Source: Elysia chlorotica (taxonomy: Eukaryota; Mollusca; Gastropoda; Plakobranchidae). Taken from it: 64,000 nt of DNA. Under the pieces are notes generated by a model. That model saw only the letters and a list, made by a program, of their open reading frames with translations, was not told the DNA's origin and ran no database searches. Of this stretch, positions 25,021 to 35,800 are shown one piece after another. A program made the position numbers and the translations under genes. The DNA lies in assembly GCA_003991915.1 (NCBI GenBank), contig RQTK01000215.1, positions 297,549 through 361,548 of the forward strand, read 5' to 3'. Each line of letters opens with the position of its first letter. Within the stretch, counting starts at the first letter, position 1.

Positions 25021-25375
25021 GTTAAAACTTCCATTGGTAAGGCTTCGAAGTGTGAAGATCAAGCACCTTCAGCCCTATTACATTTTTAAAAAAAATTGAA
25101 ATCTCTACCGCTAACCGACCTCAGATCTAGATTATAAAATATAAATACATTTAGACCTACCCTTTTTTGGCTTCATTTCCTTCTGTGACAGGTATATCCG
25201 CTACAACTCCAGCGCGAGTGGCCTTAAGTTTTTTAATCTCCGTCGTGGCACCTCCTTCAAGTTCACTATAGAGAGCCAATACTGTTCCCTTAAAAATGTG
25301 ACTTTCTTTTCTAACTTTCCATTTGACAATTTTCACGTTGTTTGGAGCTTGAATGCTGTCACTTGCTGCCGCCAT
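14019..25375 (-). CDS. CTDP1: RNA polymerase II subunit A C-terminal domain phosphatase FCP1 (complete, six exons)
   Basis: Coding exons on the minus strand: 25161-25375, 22496-22594, 20360-20426, 19461-19586, 16774-17021 and 14019-15825. All introns are GT-AG and all phases agree, giving 853 codons plus stop. FCP1 dephosphorylates the RNA polymerase II CTD in the nucleus and recycles the polymerase through TFIIF. Visible domains are a lipoyl/biotinyl-like N-terminal region (about 15-78), a possible Cys/His cluster (C86, H88, C96, C99), the FCPH phosphatase domain with the DxDxT nucleophile D151-L-D153-Q-T155 and metal-site D266-D267, a BRCT domain (about 535-630), and an acidic Ser-rich tail ending in a helix (about 836-853) of the type that binds the RAP74 subunit of TFIIF. 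The length is somewhat below that of vertebrate FCP1 (about 960 aa). No defect was seen. Confidence 0.95.
16581..16672. repeat. (GA)n microsatellite in CTDP1 intron 5
   Basis: Two runs of GA separated by AAAGAGAGTCAGAAAG. Confidence 0.95.
16774..17021 (-). CDS. CTDP1: CTDP1 coding exon 5
   Basis: 248 nt, residues 170-251 plus two bases. It includes R-P-F-T-L-R-F, Y-E-L-H-I-C-T-F-G and M-Y-A-H-I-I-A, the core of the FCPH domain. Confidence 0.95.
17022..19460. other. CTDP1: CTDP1 intron 4
   Basis: 2.4 kb of intron. It holds several GATCTAGATC palindromes (17853, 18116-18130, 18168-18205) and, at 18652-18808, three copies of ATAATTTTGCTT. Two of these extend to about 30 bases through CTTCCG.GACCCTCC. 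No ORF of interest was seen. Confidence 0.7.
19461..19586 (-). CDS. CTDP1: CTDP1 coding exon 4 (catalytic motif)
   Basis: 126 nt, residues 128-169, phase 0 at both ends. It carries R-K-L-V-L-L-V-D151-L-D153-Q-T-L-I-H-T-T, the phosphatase nucleophile loop. The codons for V-D-L-D-Q form a GATCTAGATC palindrome. Confidence 0.95.
20007..20150 (-). mobile_element. SINE copy 4
   Basis: Minus-strand body of the SINE family in CTDP1 intron 3/2 space, bounded on the left by a (GGTT)n/poly-G tract that corresponds to the (AAC)n tail. The head is missing. Confidence 0.75.
20360..20426 (-). CDS. CTDP1: CTDP1 coding exon 3
   Basis: 67 nt, residues 105-127, ending M-V-H-S-I-P-E-L-I-V-S-Q-E, a family hallmark just before the phosphatase domain. 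The acceptor is GGGGACAG and the donor GTAAGC. Confidence 0.92.
20920..22193 (+). mobile_element. rearranged, defective non-LTR retrotransposon (antisense in CTDP1 intron 2)
   Basis: Plus-strand translation shows LINE ORF2 pieces in the wrong order. First (20920-21060) comes an RT C-terminal piece with V-E-Q-V-Q-S-F-V-Y-L-G and a frameshift at a poly-A run. Next (21063-21690) is the endonuclease-RT linker with W-A-E-H-F-K-E-T-L-N-R-P, I-K-S-L-K-S-G-K-A-E-G-P-D and D-E-Q-A-S-F-R-stop. Then (21714-21960) there is RT with V-D-F-Q-K-A-F-D-S-V-N-R. Finally (about 22030-22170) comes the extreme C-terminus (G-R-R-R-I-N-W-V-K-N-V), ending in a (TGAC)n tail at 22180-22193. The YADD motif is deleted. 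The clade is not resolved; it looks RTE- or I-like. Confidence 0.8.
22496..22594 (-). CDS. CTDP1: CTDP1 coding exon 2
   Basis: 99 nt, residues 72-104 plus two bases. It reads G-D-V-L-L-I-M, then C-S-H-P and M-C-A-E-C-G, which matches the conserved FCP1 N-terminal Cys/His stretch. The acceptor is TTTTGCAG and the donor GTAAGC. Confidence 0.93.
24108..24189. repeat. (GA)n / (GT)n compound microsatellite
   Basis: GA runs interrupted by GTGTGTGTG at two places. Confidence 0.95.
24478..24549. repeat. 36-bp tandem dimer
   Basis: CCCGAAGGTCAGAGAAGGCC and the following TCTGGTTCAACTT occur twice, perfectly, at 36-base spacing. Confidence 0.95.
24643..24870 (-). mobile_element. SINE copy 5 with internal 40-bp duplication
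   Basis: Minus-strand copy with a canonical B box (GGGTTCGAACCC, 24829-24840) and the complete body and tail. A 40-base unit (TCTATATAGGCTGTATTGTG core) is tandemly duplicated at 24694-24733 and 24734-24773. Confidence 0.8.
24893..25017. repeat. (GA)n with central (GAA)n
   Basis: Purine-only tract of about 125 bases directly next to SINE copy 5, in CTDP1 intron 1. Confidence 0.95.
25161..25375 (-). CDS. CTDP1: CTDP1 coding exon 1
   Basis: Residues 1-71 plus two bases of codon 72. It starts M-A-A-A-S-D and holds most of the lipoyl-like region, with A-T-R-A-G-V-V around 52-58. The donor is GTAGGT. Confidence 0.93.
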
Positions 25376-25552
25376 TGTTATTGTATAGATATCATTTTGA
25401 ACTTCCAGTTAAAAAGAGCTAAATCGAAATGAAAGAGGCTATTAGGCATTGTAGAACTGCATAGCCTGCATAGAATTGACGATTAGCCTACATATATCCT
25501 ATGTGGTCATAATATGCAAATTTTTTTAGAATGGGTGGGGTATGTAGCTCTC

Positions 25553-25865
25553 CAAAATTATCTGATGTGGAATCAAGAGCGCATTACTGAAGAGTACATC
25601 CACTCCGTTGCTAAAGACCCTAGCGCATACACGTTGGTACAACATTATAATGTTTAATCTAATTAATTCAATAAAAATGAAACATCGAATATATTTTAAT
25701 AATCTATCATTGTGACATTTCTACCATGCCACTCAGCGACAGAGCAGTACTTGGTCCTTTTTCGCGTGTACCAATATACATTGAGATTATCTTGGCTTAA
25801 CGAGCTCATAAATGATATATCGCGGTCTTACCGTTCTGAATTTGCAATGACGCCGTGTAAGATTC

Positions 25866-25896
<31 letters not shown>

Positions 25897-25946
25897 AAAA
25901 ACAAAATTATCTGATGTGAAATCAAGAACGCATTACTAAAGAGTAC
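25553..25946. repeat. 45-bp direct repeats flanking a poly-C/poly-A run
   Basis: CAAAATTATCTGATGTG.AATCAAGA.CGCATTACT.AAGAGTAC occurs at 25553-25597 and 25902-25946 with four differences. A C-run then A-run (25867-25901) immediately precedes the second copy, which suggests insertion of a retrocopied or duplicated piece. Confidence 0.8.
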
Positions 25947-28900
25947 CCCCCACCCTTTAAAAAAAATGAAATAATGACTTTTTATTTAAAGATCTCAGAG
26001 ATAACGCTGTATCATACGCGGGGGTAGGGGTGGGGTGCCAATATCCGTCTAGAAGGACTTGATCTGTGCTCATACTCAGGAGAAAGTTTCCTTTACTCCG
26101 GCCAGATAGATTCTTTCCCACGCCACCCTGGGTTCTTTGTGAAAGGCACAAATCTTTCACATGTATTTTGCCATGGCGCACTTATGTTTCAGGGTCGCAT
26201 AAAACTCACAATCTTCCATCAGAAGCCACACACTCTACATTTGGACTTTCAGAGGGCTGTTAATATTTGGTCGGCGAAAGAGAAGCAACTAGTTTGCCAT
26301 TGTTGGTACATGTTCTGGCTGGCTGAAACTGTAAGAGCGGCGATCTTTCTGCTTTTTTCTTCTTCTTCTTCTTTCATTATTGCTTTAGTTTGCGCCTTTG
26401 TGGGTTTTTTTCCCTCTTGTTGGTATAGATATTCGTTGACCGTTTTACTAATTTTTCTTCGCGGTAACGTTGTATGGCTTTGACTGCCCCAACAAATATA
26501 AAACGTTGGTGTGGTTTTGTGATACATCTAAGGGCTCATATAAAATGTTATCTTTTATTTTAGCATAACACTGACTACAACTGTTTCAATTAAGGAGTGA
26601 AAAATATTTTATTTTATTTCCAAAGGTGTAACATACAGAAAAAAGGGACAGAGTGAAAAATCGCATATTTGAAAAGTGAAAGGGTTTTAATTTTTAATGT
26701 ATCATTAGATAGCCCTTATATGGATAGAACATGTAGGATATCGGTTACTATTTAGCTTTTTTTATAATGTGATATTAAATAACCACAACTCTGTGAAATT
26801 ACAAGGCAATTGAAAAATAACGAAAACAACCAACACCCTGTCAAACGCAATTTGGGTGCACCAAAGAGATTCCCCTATAAATAGCCGTTCTTCTCTAAAA
26901 AAAAAAATCCCCCAGGGGAACCTAGGAGACGTTAAACCCGGAGAGAGGGAGAATCTTCCCCCCTCCCTCTATAGAGTACTAAAAAAAACGAAAGAGGCGA
27001 TCTGTAGAGCCCATAGGAGGTTAAGAAATGCCATGGTACAGAAAAGTGAACCATCCTAAATCACGCACACCTCAAACTAATCTCTGTCCATCCTTTTTAC
27101 CTGTACGCCTAAAGAGCTGAAATGACGTACGGTGTGATACGGTGACATTTTTTACAGTAACTAAAAATTGAAGAAACCTAATATAAATTGCTCTTCGGCA
27201 GACCACAGATAAGTTAGACTGGTATATACCAAGGATCGTCTGATGTCACTAGCGACTATCGAAAAAATTCCGAAATTGAAAGTAGGTTCCTGAAAAGAAT
27301 AGGCAGCGTCCCAGAGTAACCAATAATAACTGTTCGATAATGTAACGTTATCGCTCTCGTGAAGAAAGACAAACATTGAAGTGACAGACAGCCTGGAAAA
27401 GATCGATAGCTTCCCTATTTTGAGCGATGCGTTGACTCCAAGGTCTATTTTGGACGCCTTGGTTGACTCGTATAAAAGCAAGTACACCTACATCTAGATA
27501 AAGCTATGATAATTATCTGCAATTAGATCTAGATCTAGATACATTTTTTTTTTAATCTCTTGCAGAAATTGCACCAATTTATCAGCGGTAACCGCACCAT
27601 TTACGATGATTTAAACAAGATCTACCCTAGATCTAAATCTAAATTAGACCTAAGAGACCTAGAATTTAGAGTCAGGAAAAAAAATCTAAGACTAAGGTGA
27701 GAATCTAGATTAGAAACGCCCAATCATGGAGCTTCTAATGTTATTAAGACCGCTTTTTATCATTATTTTGCATGTGAATTTCTTTCGTGCTGCGGTTCTT
27801 CAATTTCACATTTTTAAAGATCTAGATCTAGATCCAAAGATTAAAAGATTAAAATAAAGTCTATAGATCCAGACCTTTTTACAAGGTGGGAACTTTTAGC
27901 AAGGACCTGTTCTAGTTCAGCAGGAAGCACACATACGTTTCTGTCATTAGTGTCAAGCAAACTTGTGACAATTCACAAAGCATATTCACATTAGTATTGT
28001 GGTTTTTTTCTCTCTTGAATTCAGAACTTATAAATTTGGTATCTATAGATCAAGTAATGCTTGGCAAATGTTGAATTATTATTTAACCTATAACTCTCTT
28101 TTCATACAGTACAGTATCTTACAGTTGTTGATGCAAACAAGGTTTACATTTGAAAACAATGATCGACTTAAGGGATACCTTAACTCTTTGCATACAGAGC
28201 CAAATCCACATTTTTATAGAGGTGCAAAGAAACCCCTTGACCTCTTCTGTAAGATAACCAAGATTTTTATTTAAAAGAAAATGTTAGTTTGGATTTCATT
28301 ATGGTATATATGTGCGCCACAGCCTCAGAGCCTGTGGTGACCCGTTGTTATGGATATCTCCTTGAGACACACACTGTTTCGAGCCAGATACTAAAAATTA
28401 ATTCCATTTCAGAGACAGGACGGGTGTTTTTTTTTACACTTTCAAATCATGACAGTCTAACTTTATCCACTATTTAACCAAAAGAAAATCTAGATTTAAA
28501 TTTTTGTATATATAGATGTGCAATACATCATAATTATCAGATGAAAAGATACCTGTCAGCCCTACTTAATAACAAAGTTTATGAGTGCAGACAGCGTAAA
28601 TGAACAATCGGTTAAAAATTTTCACATTGAGTCATAGATCCGATCATGACTGCTCGAAACTAGCAAAATCGAACATTAGCTGCCTAGAGCGCCAGGGAGA
28701 TAAATTACCTGTCTGGCAGCCGCTTAGGTCCGATGAGGTGGGATGGGAAGGCGGGTGTACATGCAGCGTGACAAGTTCAGCCAGGGTATTGCATTACAGC
28801 TTACTGCCAGTATACGTCTTAGAAGTAAACTTTTTTTTTTTTTTTAGCAAATTTTGATTTTTTGTGTTTTGTGTAAATCTACGATTTAATCTCCAGATTT

Positions 28901-29840
28901 GAACAGAATATCAAATAAAAGTTCAGATCTTTAGATGTTTAACCATGTAAAATTCACTACTCTAATTAACTCCTGTGCAAGTAAGACTGTAAATTTGTAT
29001 GATCCAACTGTGTAATTATTCTAATTAATTTTTTTTAAATACCATCCTCACAAATAGTTAAAATTGGGTTTTTAAAATATTGTCTTCTACATAATGGTAT
29101 TATAATTACAGTTTTGTAAAGAAGGACAAGTTTGTCTGAAGCGCATGATGTTTAACGTTTCACACTGAATTTTGTTCTTGATTCCGTAGCTTTATCTTTT
29201 GAGTTATGGTGTTACTTTTATAAACTTTAGTTTGTGTATAATGCTTCTCTAAATTTGAAAAGAAAGTGGTAAACCATGGAGCTATTTTAATTGAAAACAA
29301 TATCAGCAGCATCAATATTTACATGTTTTTTTTACAACACCTGACTTACCATACAGAAAGCTATACATGTACATGAAAATGACGCAACATCTTTCCCAAG
29401 AATCTAGAATCCTTTCATTTTTCGTACCACATTAATATGTGTTGCAAGTTTCAACATCATTGAGAGTTTTAGAGCGATTGTCTATGCTTTGTTGAATGGA
29501 ATGAAAGGGGACAAATAAACACACTTTTTTCTTTATGCTAAGGATAATGAATTTCTGAAAACCAAATAGATTTTTTCCCCCAAACATTTACTTCGGAGAA
29601 TTCTAGTTTATCGACCAATTTTGACAGTCAGGCCATTACAGTTTTCTAGCTAGCTACACAGTATTTATTTATTTGACCCACAATTTGGAGTAAGAAACAC
29701 CAACCTGAATTCTCTCTTGTGGGAAGGATGAAGTTGGTTAGGAATATTAAACAGTTTTACCTGACCTTTTGACTGATTGACTGATGCCTGAGTCAATACT
29801 ATGTTTCATATTGTATAGTATTAAAATCAGGTCCAATCAA

Positions 29841-29841
29841 G

Positions 29842-29889
<48 letters not shown>

Positions 29890-30655
29890 CTAGTGAGAAA
29901 CAGTGAGAGAGAGAGAGAGAGGGGGAGAGAGAGACACACACACACAATGAGAGAAGGAGATTAGAGACAGAGGAAAAGTGGGAGAGAGACTTAAGGGGGA
30001 GGGAGGGAGGGAGAGACAGAAATATAGACATTAAAAAGAGGGAAGGGAGAGATACAAAGTGAGAGATGGTGAGAAAGGGACATGGAGAGAGAGATGGAGA
30101 GGGACACAGATAAAGAGAGGGAGGAGATAGAACAAGGATAGACAGAGAGATACGGGAATGAGGGAGAGATAGTGAGAAACAGAGAGGGATAGACATATGG
30201 ATAGAGGGGGAATGGAGATAGAGAGGGGCAGGGAGGGAGAGACAAATACAAAAAGGGGGTTGGTTGAGTAATAGATAAATAGAGACAGAAACATAGGCAG
30301 AGAAATAGACGGAGAAGAAAGAAAGGGAGAAAGAAAGGGTTGGAGATAGAATGAGGGTAAATAGGGAGACATAGTAGGAGGGTAGGGATGGTTAAGAGAA
30401 AGACAGAGAGAGAGGATGCAGGGAGGGCGACAGAGAGAAAAAGAGAGAGAGGGGAGGCAGAGCGAGGGAGGGAGAGAAAGAGACTTAAAAAGAGAGAGGA
30501 GAGGGAGAGGCAGAAGGAGACAAAGTGAGAGAAGGAATGAGAGAGGGGCTGGGAGGGAGAGACAGACAGAATCATATTGAGAGCAAAAGAGTGGGAGTTG
30601 ATGGAAGGAGGAGAAAGACATAAAAACATAAACAGCAAGAGAGAGAGTGTGTGTG
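29841..30655. repeat. 0.8-kb purine-rich (GA)n-derived block
   Basis: Starts with (TA)n at 29841-29867, then about 780 bases of decayed GAGA/GGGA/GACA satellite and a terminal (GT)n. The strand bias is almost complete (purines on plus). The 119-239-residue Leu/Ser/Pro-rich minus ORFs here are repeat artefacts. Confidence 0.9.
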
Positions 30656-31340
30656 TGTGTGTGTGTCTAACTAGCCAAAAGAAAAGAGCATCAAGTGTCT
30701 TACTAGCCAAAAGAAAAGAGCATCAAATTTTATCACATTATTTTGTAGACCATCAAAACAGTTGGCAAACATTGTTTTAACGCATCAGCATGAACACATA
30801 CACATATGTGTACTGATAATCCTTTGGATAATCATGGAAGGTACTGGTTTTTATCTCACCATTGTCAATCAACTTTTTATCTTAGTGGGAAGTACTTTTT
30901 CATATTGGTTAAGATAATATGAACCTCTCAAATAACCCTAGTGTGTGCTTTTGTTTTATCATATCATGAGGTGCATCTCAGTGAAAAATGTTTATAGCTT
31001 GTCACAAATAGTAATTATTATTTACTTTACTAGCAAAAGAAAATATTGTCATATTAAGCTTGCCAGTAACTGCTCGTTTTTTTCTTTTTTTTGTGTGTGT
31101 GTGTTTTGCCCAGACTTGTATGAGATCAAAGATTGTGTGAACATTTAAGGGCTAGTGTAAAAATGCTTGAGCAAATTTGTAAAACCTAACTGTATTATTA
31201 TCTTTGATTATTATCAAGCTGCTATAGACTTTAATTTGCTTGAAGTTAGGCTGTGACAATATGTTAAATTTGTGTGTGTGTGTGTGTTTGAGACAGAAGT
31301 TGTTGAAACATAAGCCTTATGAATTTTGTTGTTTTTGCAG

Positions 31341-32838
31341 TATGAGACTCTGATTTGAAACTCTTATAAGGAGCATTAAGCCATGATAGGAGTTGCATCA
31401 TTTGCCATTGGCGTGTTGTCAGTGGTAACATTCTTGGTATTCCAAAGACGCCTTAACTCCAAACAATCAAAAAGAGGGTTGTACCATTTGCCAGGTTAGT
31501 AAATAAAATAAATAAAATTTTAGCTACATATTTTACTTTGTGCTATTCATAGATCAAAATATATATCTTATTGTAAATCTAAAACTCTTTTTTATGGAAA
31601 TTCATCAGCTTTTTTTGTGATAAATTCAATCCATGTAACAAGTAGAGTTAGGCTTTTCATAGTCTGAGTTCCACCTGTTGTTTGCTATTTTCTATTTATT
31701 TGTCTTGTCTCTTGTCAATACTAACATCCTACCATAACTGCCCTAACGCTCACCCTAGCATACCTGAAGCCACATTCTAGTGGTTTTAGACTTTAAAGTA
31801 TGTCAAATGTGCAATATTTGGCTGTTTTATCATTAGATGCAGTTGCTTAATTTGTTGTCCTAATCTTGCATATTAAAATCAAGGATTGTAAGCCTGAAAG
31901 ACCTACATATCCCATAGAAGAATTTTAACCTCAAGTACATTATCAACACCAACAATTTCTATTTATAAATAGCTTTCATAATTTGACGAAGAAATTAGAA
32001 TTGAGAACTTTGTGCCTATTTATTTGGTAACTTTAACCAGAAGAAGAGATTGAGTTTTTCTTTGAACAATAGTGACTCTTATTTTCCCAACTTTTGAAAG
32101 AAGCCCCTTATAAATTATTTGAAAGACTAGATGGAACAGATAATTGACACTACATTTTGTAATGATGAAAGACAAGAAGGCCAATAACATCTCTCACTAA
32201 ACTAGCCTAGATTCTTGAACAATGGCCTTGTTTCCTTGACAAACTCTCTCCTGTACGATGTGTTTTCACACCTGTGAAAAAAGGGATTAAACCACCTTAA
32301 TGAGCAATTAATTTTTGTGTGTGATATAAATTCATATCAGTTTCATTATCTGCAACCAATACTTGTGCCATATTTGCTTGTTCTTTAAAATTAGTAACAG
32401 GTGATTTCAGAAGTTTTTAATAGTAACATAAGCTTTAGTATTGCAAAACAGAGAATAGGATTATTGCAGAAAGGGGGCATTCACGGTGAAGTTAATTATA
32501 GTAAAGAAGATTAATATTTCTGTAAAAAAAAATTTTCATAGAACTGTTTTGAAGCGATAAATCTGAGATCCATCCACATAAGTTCCAAGGAAAATAATTT
32601 AAGCAAGCATCAATATATATACATATGTATGTGGGTGTTCTTTTTAACAGGCCGTTGGCATATTTTGAAGAAACTTGTCTACCGTTGTTGCATTTCAAAG
32701 AAGAAGATCAAGACAGATGTACCGGAAGTCCCTGCAGCCAACAACTTCTCTTTCAAAGACTACATGAGGCATGATCCTGCAAAAGGAGCACTTTATTTTA
32801 CTTTTGAAAGAGCTCAAAGTCTTTCAAAAAGTCCATCA
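31341..32838 (+). CDS. PEP-synthase-like gene, exons 1-2 (membrane anchor)
   Basis: Exons 31341-31494 (coding from 31383) and 32651-32838, residues 1-100. Residues 2-20 are uncharged and hydrophobic (V4-A-S-F ... F17-L-V-F), followed by Q-R-R-L and K-Q-S-K-R. This fits a signal anchor that leaves the catalytic part in the cytosol. The upstream acceptor TTTTTGCAG (31340) shows that at least one further 5' exon exists, which I could not place. Exon 2 ends at a GTAAGG donor after S-P-S. Confidence 0.85.
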
Positions 32839-35800
32839 GTAAGGCATTATACAGGAGTAAAGACAATATTTTATCAAATATAATAATTGATTTATATACG
32901 TTCATAGATGTTGATCATCTTAATTTGACAAATCATTGGATAAATACAATGTATTCATTAATAACAATTTGTGAATAAGATTTATTATTTTTGTCTGCTG
33001 CTATTTATTAGCAGTAATTTTTATGGAGTAAATTTTATGTAATGGAACTGAGAAATGATCCAGAGAAACAAAAGAAGAATGAAACGTAAAGGTATATCTT
33101 TTCTTCTTTTTGTGATCATTTTTTAGGCTACAGATAGGGTCTACTTTGCTGGTACTGACAAGAATGGTTGCAATATAGCTCTCTGTTTGGCTAGACGCAA
33201 TGCCAGACAGGTGAATATTTGGTTGTTTGTTGAGGTGCCAGGACTTGGATGCTTGCAGTACCCAAGGCATCCAGATGTAGATGTTTACTTTACAGATGGA
33301 AGCAGTTTTACGGCTTGGGGGCTTACCTTTGAAGTGGTTGAACCAATGAAAACATGGAAAATTACTTTTAGTGGAAAACTCAGGTTTGCATAATTATATG
33401 TATAGAGATTTTTGCCTATGAATTTGTCCCTTTAGAGGCGAGAAATTTAGGTTATAAGGAAGACTGGGTTTAAAAGCTTATTTGATATAAATTAATCTAA
33501 AGGTGTTTATTTTCCGCTGAATAATTTTCTTGCACAACTTCAGTTATATTCTTTTTTCTTGTTTTTCACCCGAAGAGAACCGCCATTACCTAGTTGTATT
33601 TCAAAGTTTTGATACATCAATTTTAGTAAAATGATTGCATGTCCTAAGATTTTTAATCCTTCAAAACACTTTGATTTTGAAACATTGAAGATAAGAAAAC
33701 TTTGGCTGTTCAAGTTTATGTAGCCAAAATTTTTTATCTATATGGTCATGTTTAAGAAAAAAATAAATTAGCTTAATAATCCCTTTGTGACACAAGGGTT
33801 AAGTGCTTTTATAGAAATTTATGCCGTACCTAGTAAGAGCATCATATAGGTCACGAAGAGATTACGCTGCACCAAACATTCTGAAAGTAGTAGGTTAATG
33901 GGTTTTTTAATGGTCATATAAATGATTTTTTATTATTTTTTAATATCAATTTATTATTTTCAAGCAGTAGAATAAAAAGCAAGATATTTTGATTGTTTTC
34001 TCTCTGCAATGAACTCATTCCTTTCATTGTTTTCTTTTTATTCCAGGAAAGGCTTATGCAATAACATCAGTAAAAAACCAAATGAATTTGTTGAGACCAG
34101 CTTTTCCTTCCTGTAAGTGTAAAAGACCAAAGGAATCTTTCAACTTTATTCATTTTTCTTTTATAAAATTGTGATAGTTGATGATTATCTACATTGTGAA
34201 TGATAGTCATGCAGAAAATATTCTTTTCCAGTGTAGGCAGATAAAGAATGTGGCATGTAAACATTATTGCCATATATCTTTTAAAGCTAAGTATTGTTCT
34301 GTATATCTAACCTTAGCAATAAACTATTGAATAATGTGTCAGCTCCAGATGTTACTGGACAATGTAAAATATTGTGACTCAGATGAAGCTAATATAATTA
34401 CATGTCAATCACACCCTCTTGTCAGTGTGAAGCTGAATAAGACAGAGAGTGGGTTACTGTTATGTAAACAAAGGCATTTACTGAAGGCCTGATAAATTGT
34501 TATACCAAATCTTAGGTGGTGTCAAAGTTGTTTGATTTTTAATAGTAGGAAAGCATAGTCTGCTCTTTGACAATGCATGGCGAGTTAATTTCTCCTAATT
34601 TATTTGAAACATTGAATATAGCACTGTGATTATTTTTTTCGCCATAACCCTCTCAATTCATGAATAATTTTAATTTTTTTTACCATTTTTCTTTCATGAA
34701 ACTGCCCATGTTATTTAATGTGTTTTTAGTTTAGATGATGAAAGCCCAACAGAGTTAGTATTTAACTAAACTCAAATTTTCATTCGCGTTAAAGGATACT
34801 AACTTTTATCCCATTCTATCCCTTTATTGTTACTTATCTCTTTATTTAAAAAAGAAAATTAATTTAAAAGATCACAAAGCCTACTCATTGAATTCCTTGA
34901 AATTTTTCTGTTTCTTAAACTATATACTCACAATAGTATCAGCTAAAACACATTTCATGCATGTCTTTAACTTTTAGATTTGTCAGATTTATGTAATTTA
35001 TTGATTTTTTGGATCTATAAACATATAAATGATTTTACCTAAAATAATTCTAAGTTCTTTACAAATAAAGCAAAGTTGTTTTGTAATGTGCACAGTTCAG
35101 AGGTTAAATTAATGATCATGGCAAACCTATGCGAAAGCTGAGTGGAAAGAAAGAGAGATACATGTACAGAAAGACTCAGTAGTTTCACAAACTCAGACTG
35201 GCAGCAGGTGGAAGGATGATGGGAAAGGGAGAGAGACATGCGCATGGAGATCAGAGAGGTATAGAGAATGGTCAAATACGTAGTCATGGAGAAAAAACTT
35301 AAAGAGAAAGGAAGAGAGAAAGCATACAAAGGAGAAAATTAGAAGAATACTTGGTTAGTAAAGGAAGGATTATTTATGATTTACATTTAATCCAGTTTAC
35401 TCTAAATATCTCCTCAGAAAGTAAAAAGAAACAATATTTAATAATGAGGCACTGAAATAAAATGCGATATTATAAGTTCAGTGTTATTGCATGCAAAGAT
35501 CTCCCTCTGCAAATGTCTTATTTCAGGTGGAAAGCGTTTTCTCAACCATTCAACTTCAACACTGATTTGGGACCATCTCTTTTGTCTGACAATGCAGCAA
35601 GGGAACCCTGGAATTCAACGACTTTGTTTGAAAACTTTGAAATGTGAGTAATGAATTCTGTAGCATAAAAAAAAAAGTCAAATTCCATTCATACAACAAA
35701 TGATTGCCTGTACGGCAACAGCTTTCATACCATAAACGTTTTATAAACAACAACTATTGCTATAACTAAAGATTTAACTTCTTATGCCTCAGGTGTGGGC

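Larger units (their letters stand above)
25376..31340. other. intergenic region between divergent CTDP1 and PEP-synthase-like gene
   Basis: No convincing coding exon. It must contain the CTDP1 promoter and 5' UTR (just right of 25375) and the unplaced first exon(s) of the gene that starts translation at 31383. Other content: CTAGATCTAGATC palindromes at about 27523-27540 and 27820-27834, the GA-rich block 29841-30655, and a 32-bp tandem dimer at about 30669-30725 (ACTAGCCAAAAGAAAAGAGC core). Confidence 0.55.

Noticed and set aside
26856..27059. 67-codon ORF between the two large genes
   Set aside because: No recognisable motif, no splice partners and basic low-complexity composition; cannot be supported as a gene.
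29837..30710. 119-, 196- and 239-codon minus-strand ORFs rich in Leu, Ser and Pro
   Set aside because: They are translations of a GA-rich repeat that is open in several frames at once; no conserved motif.
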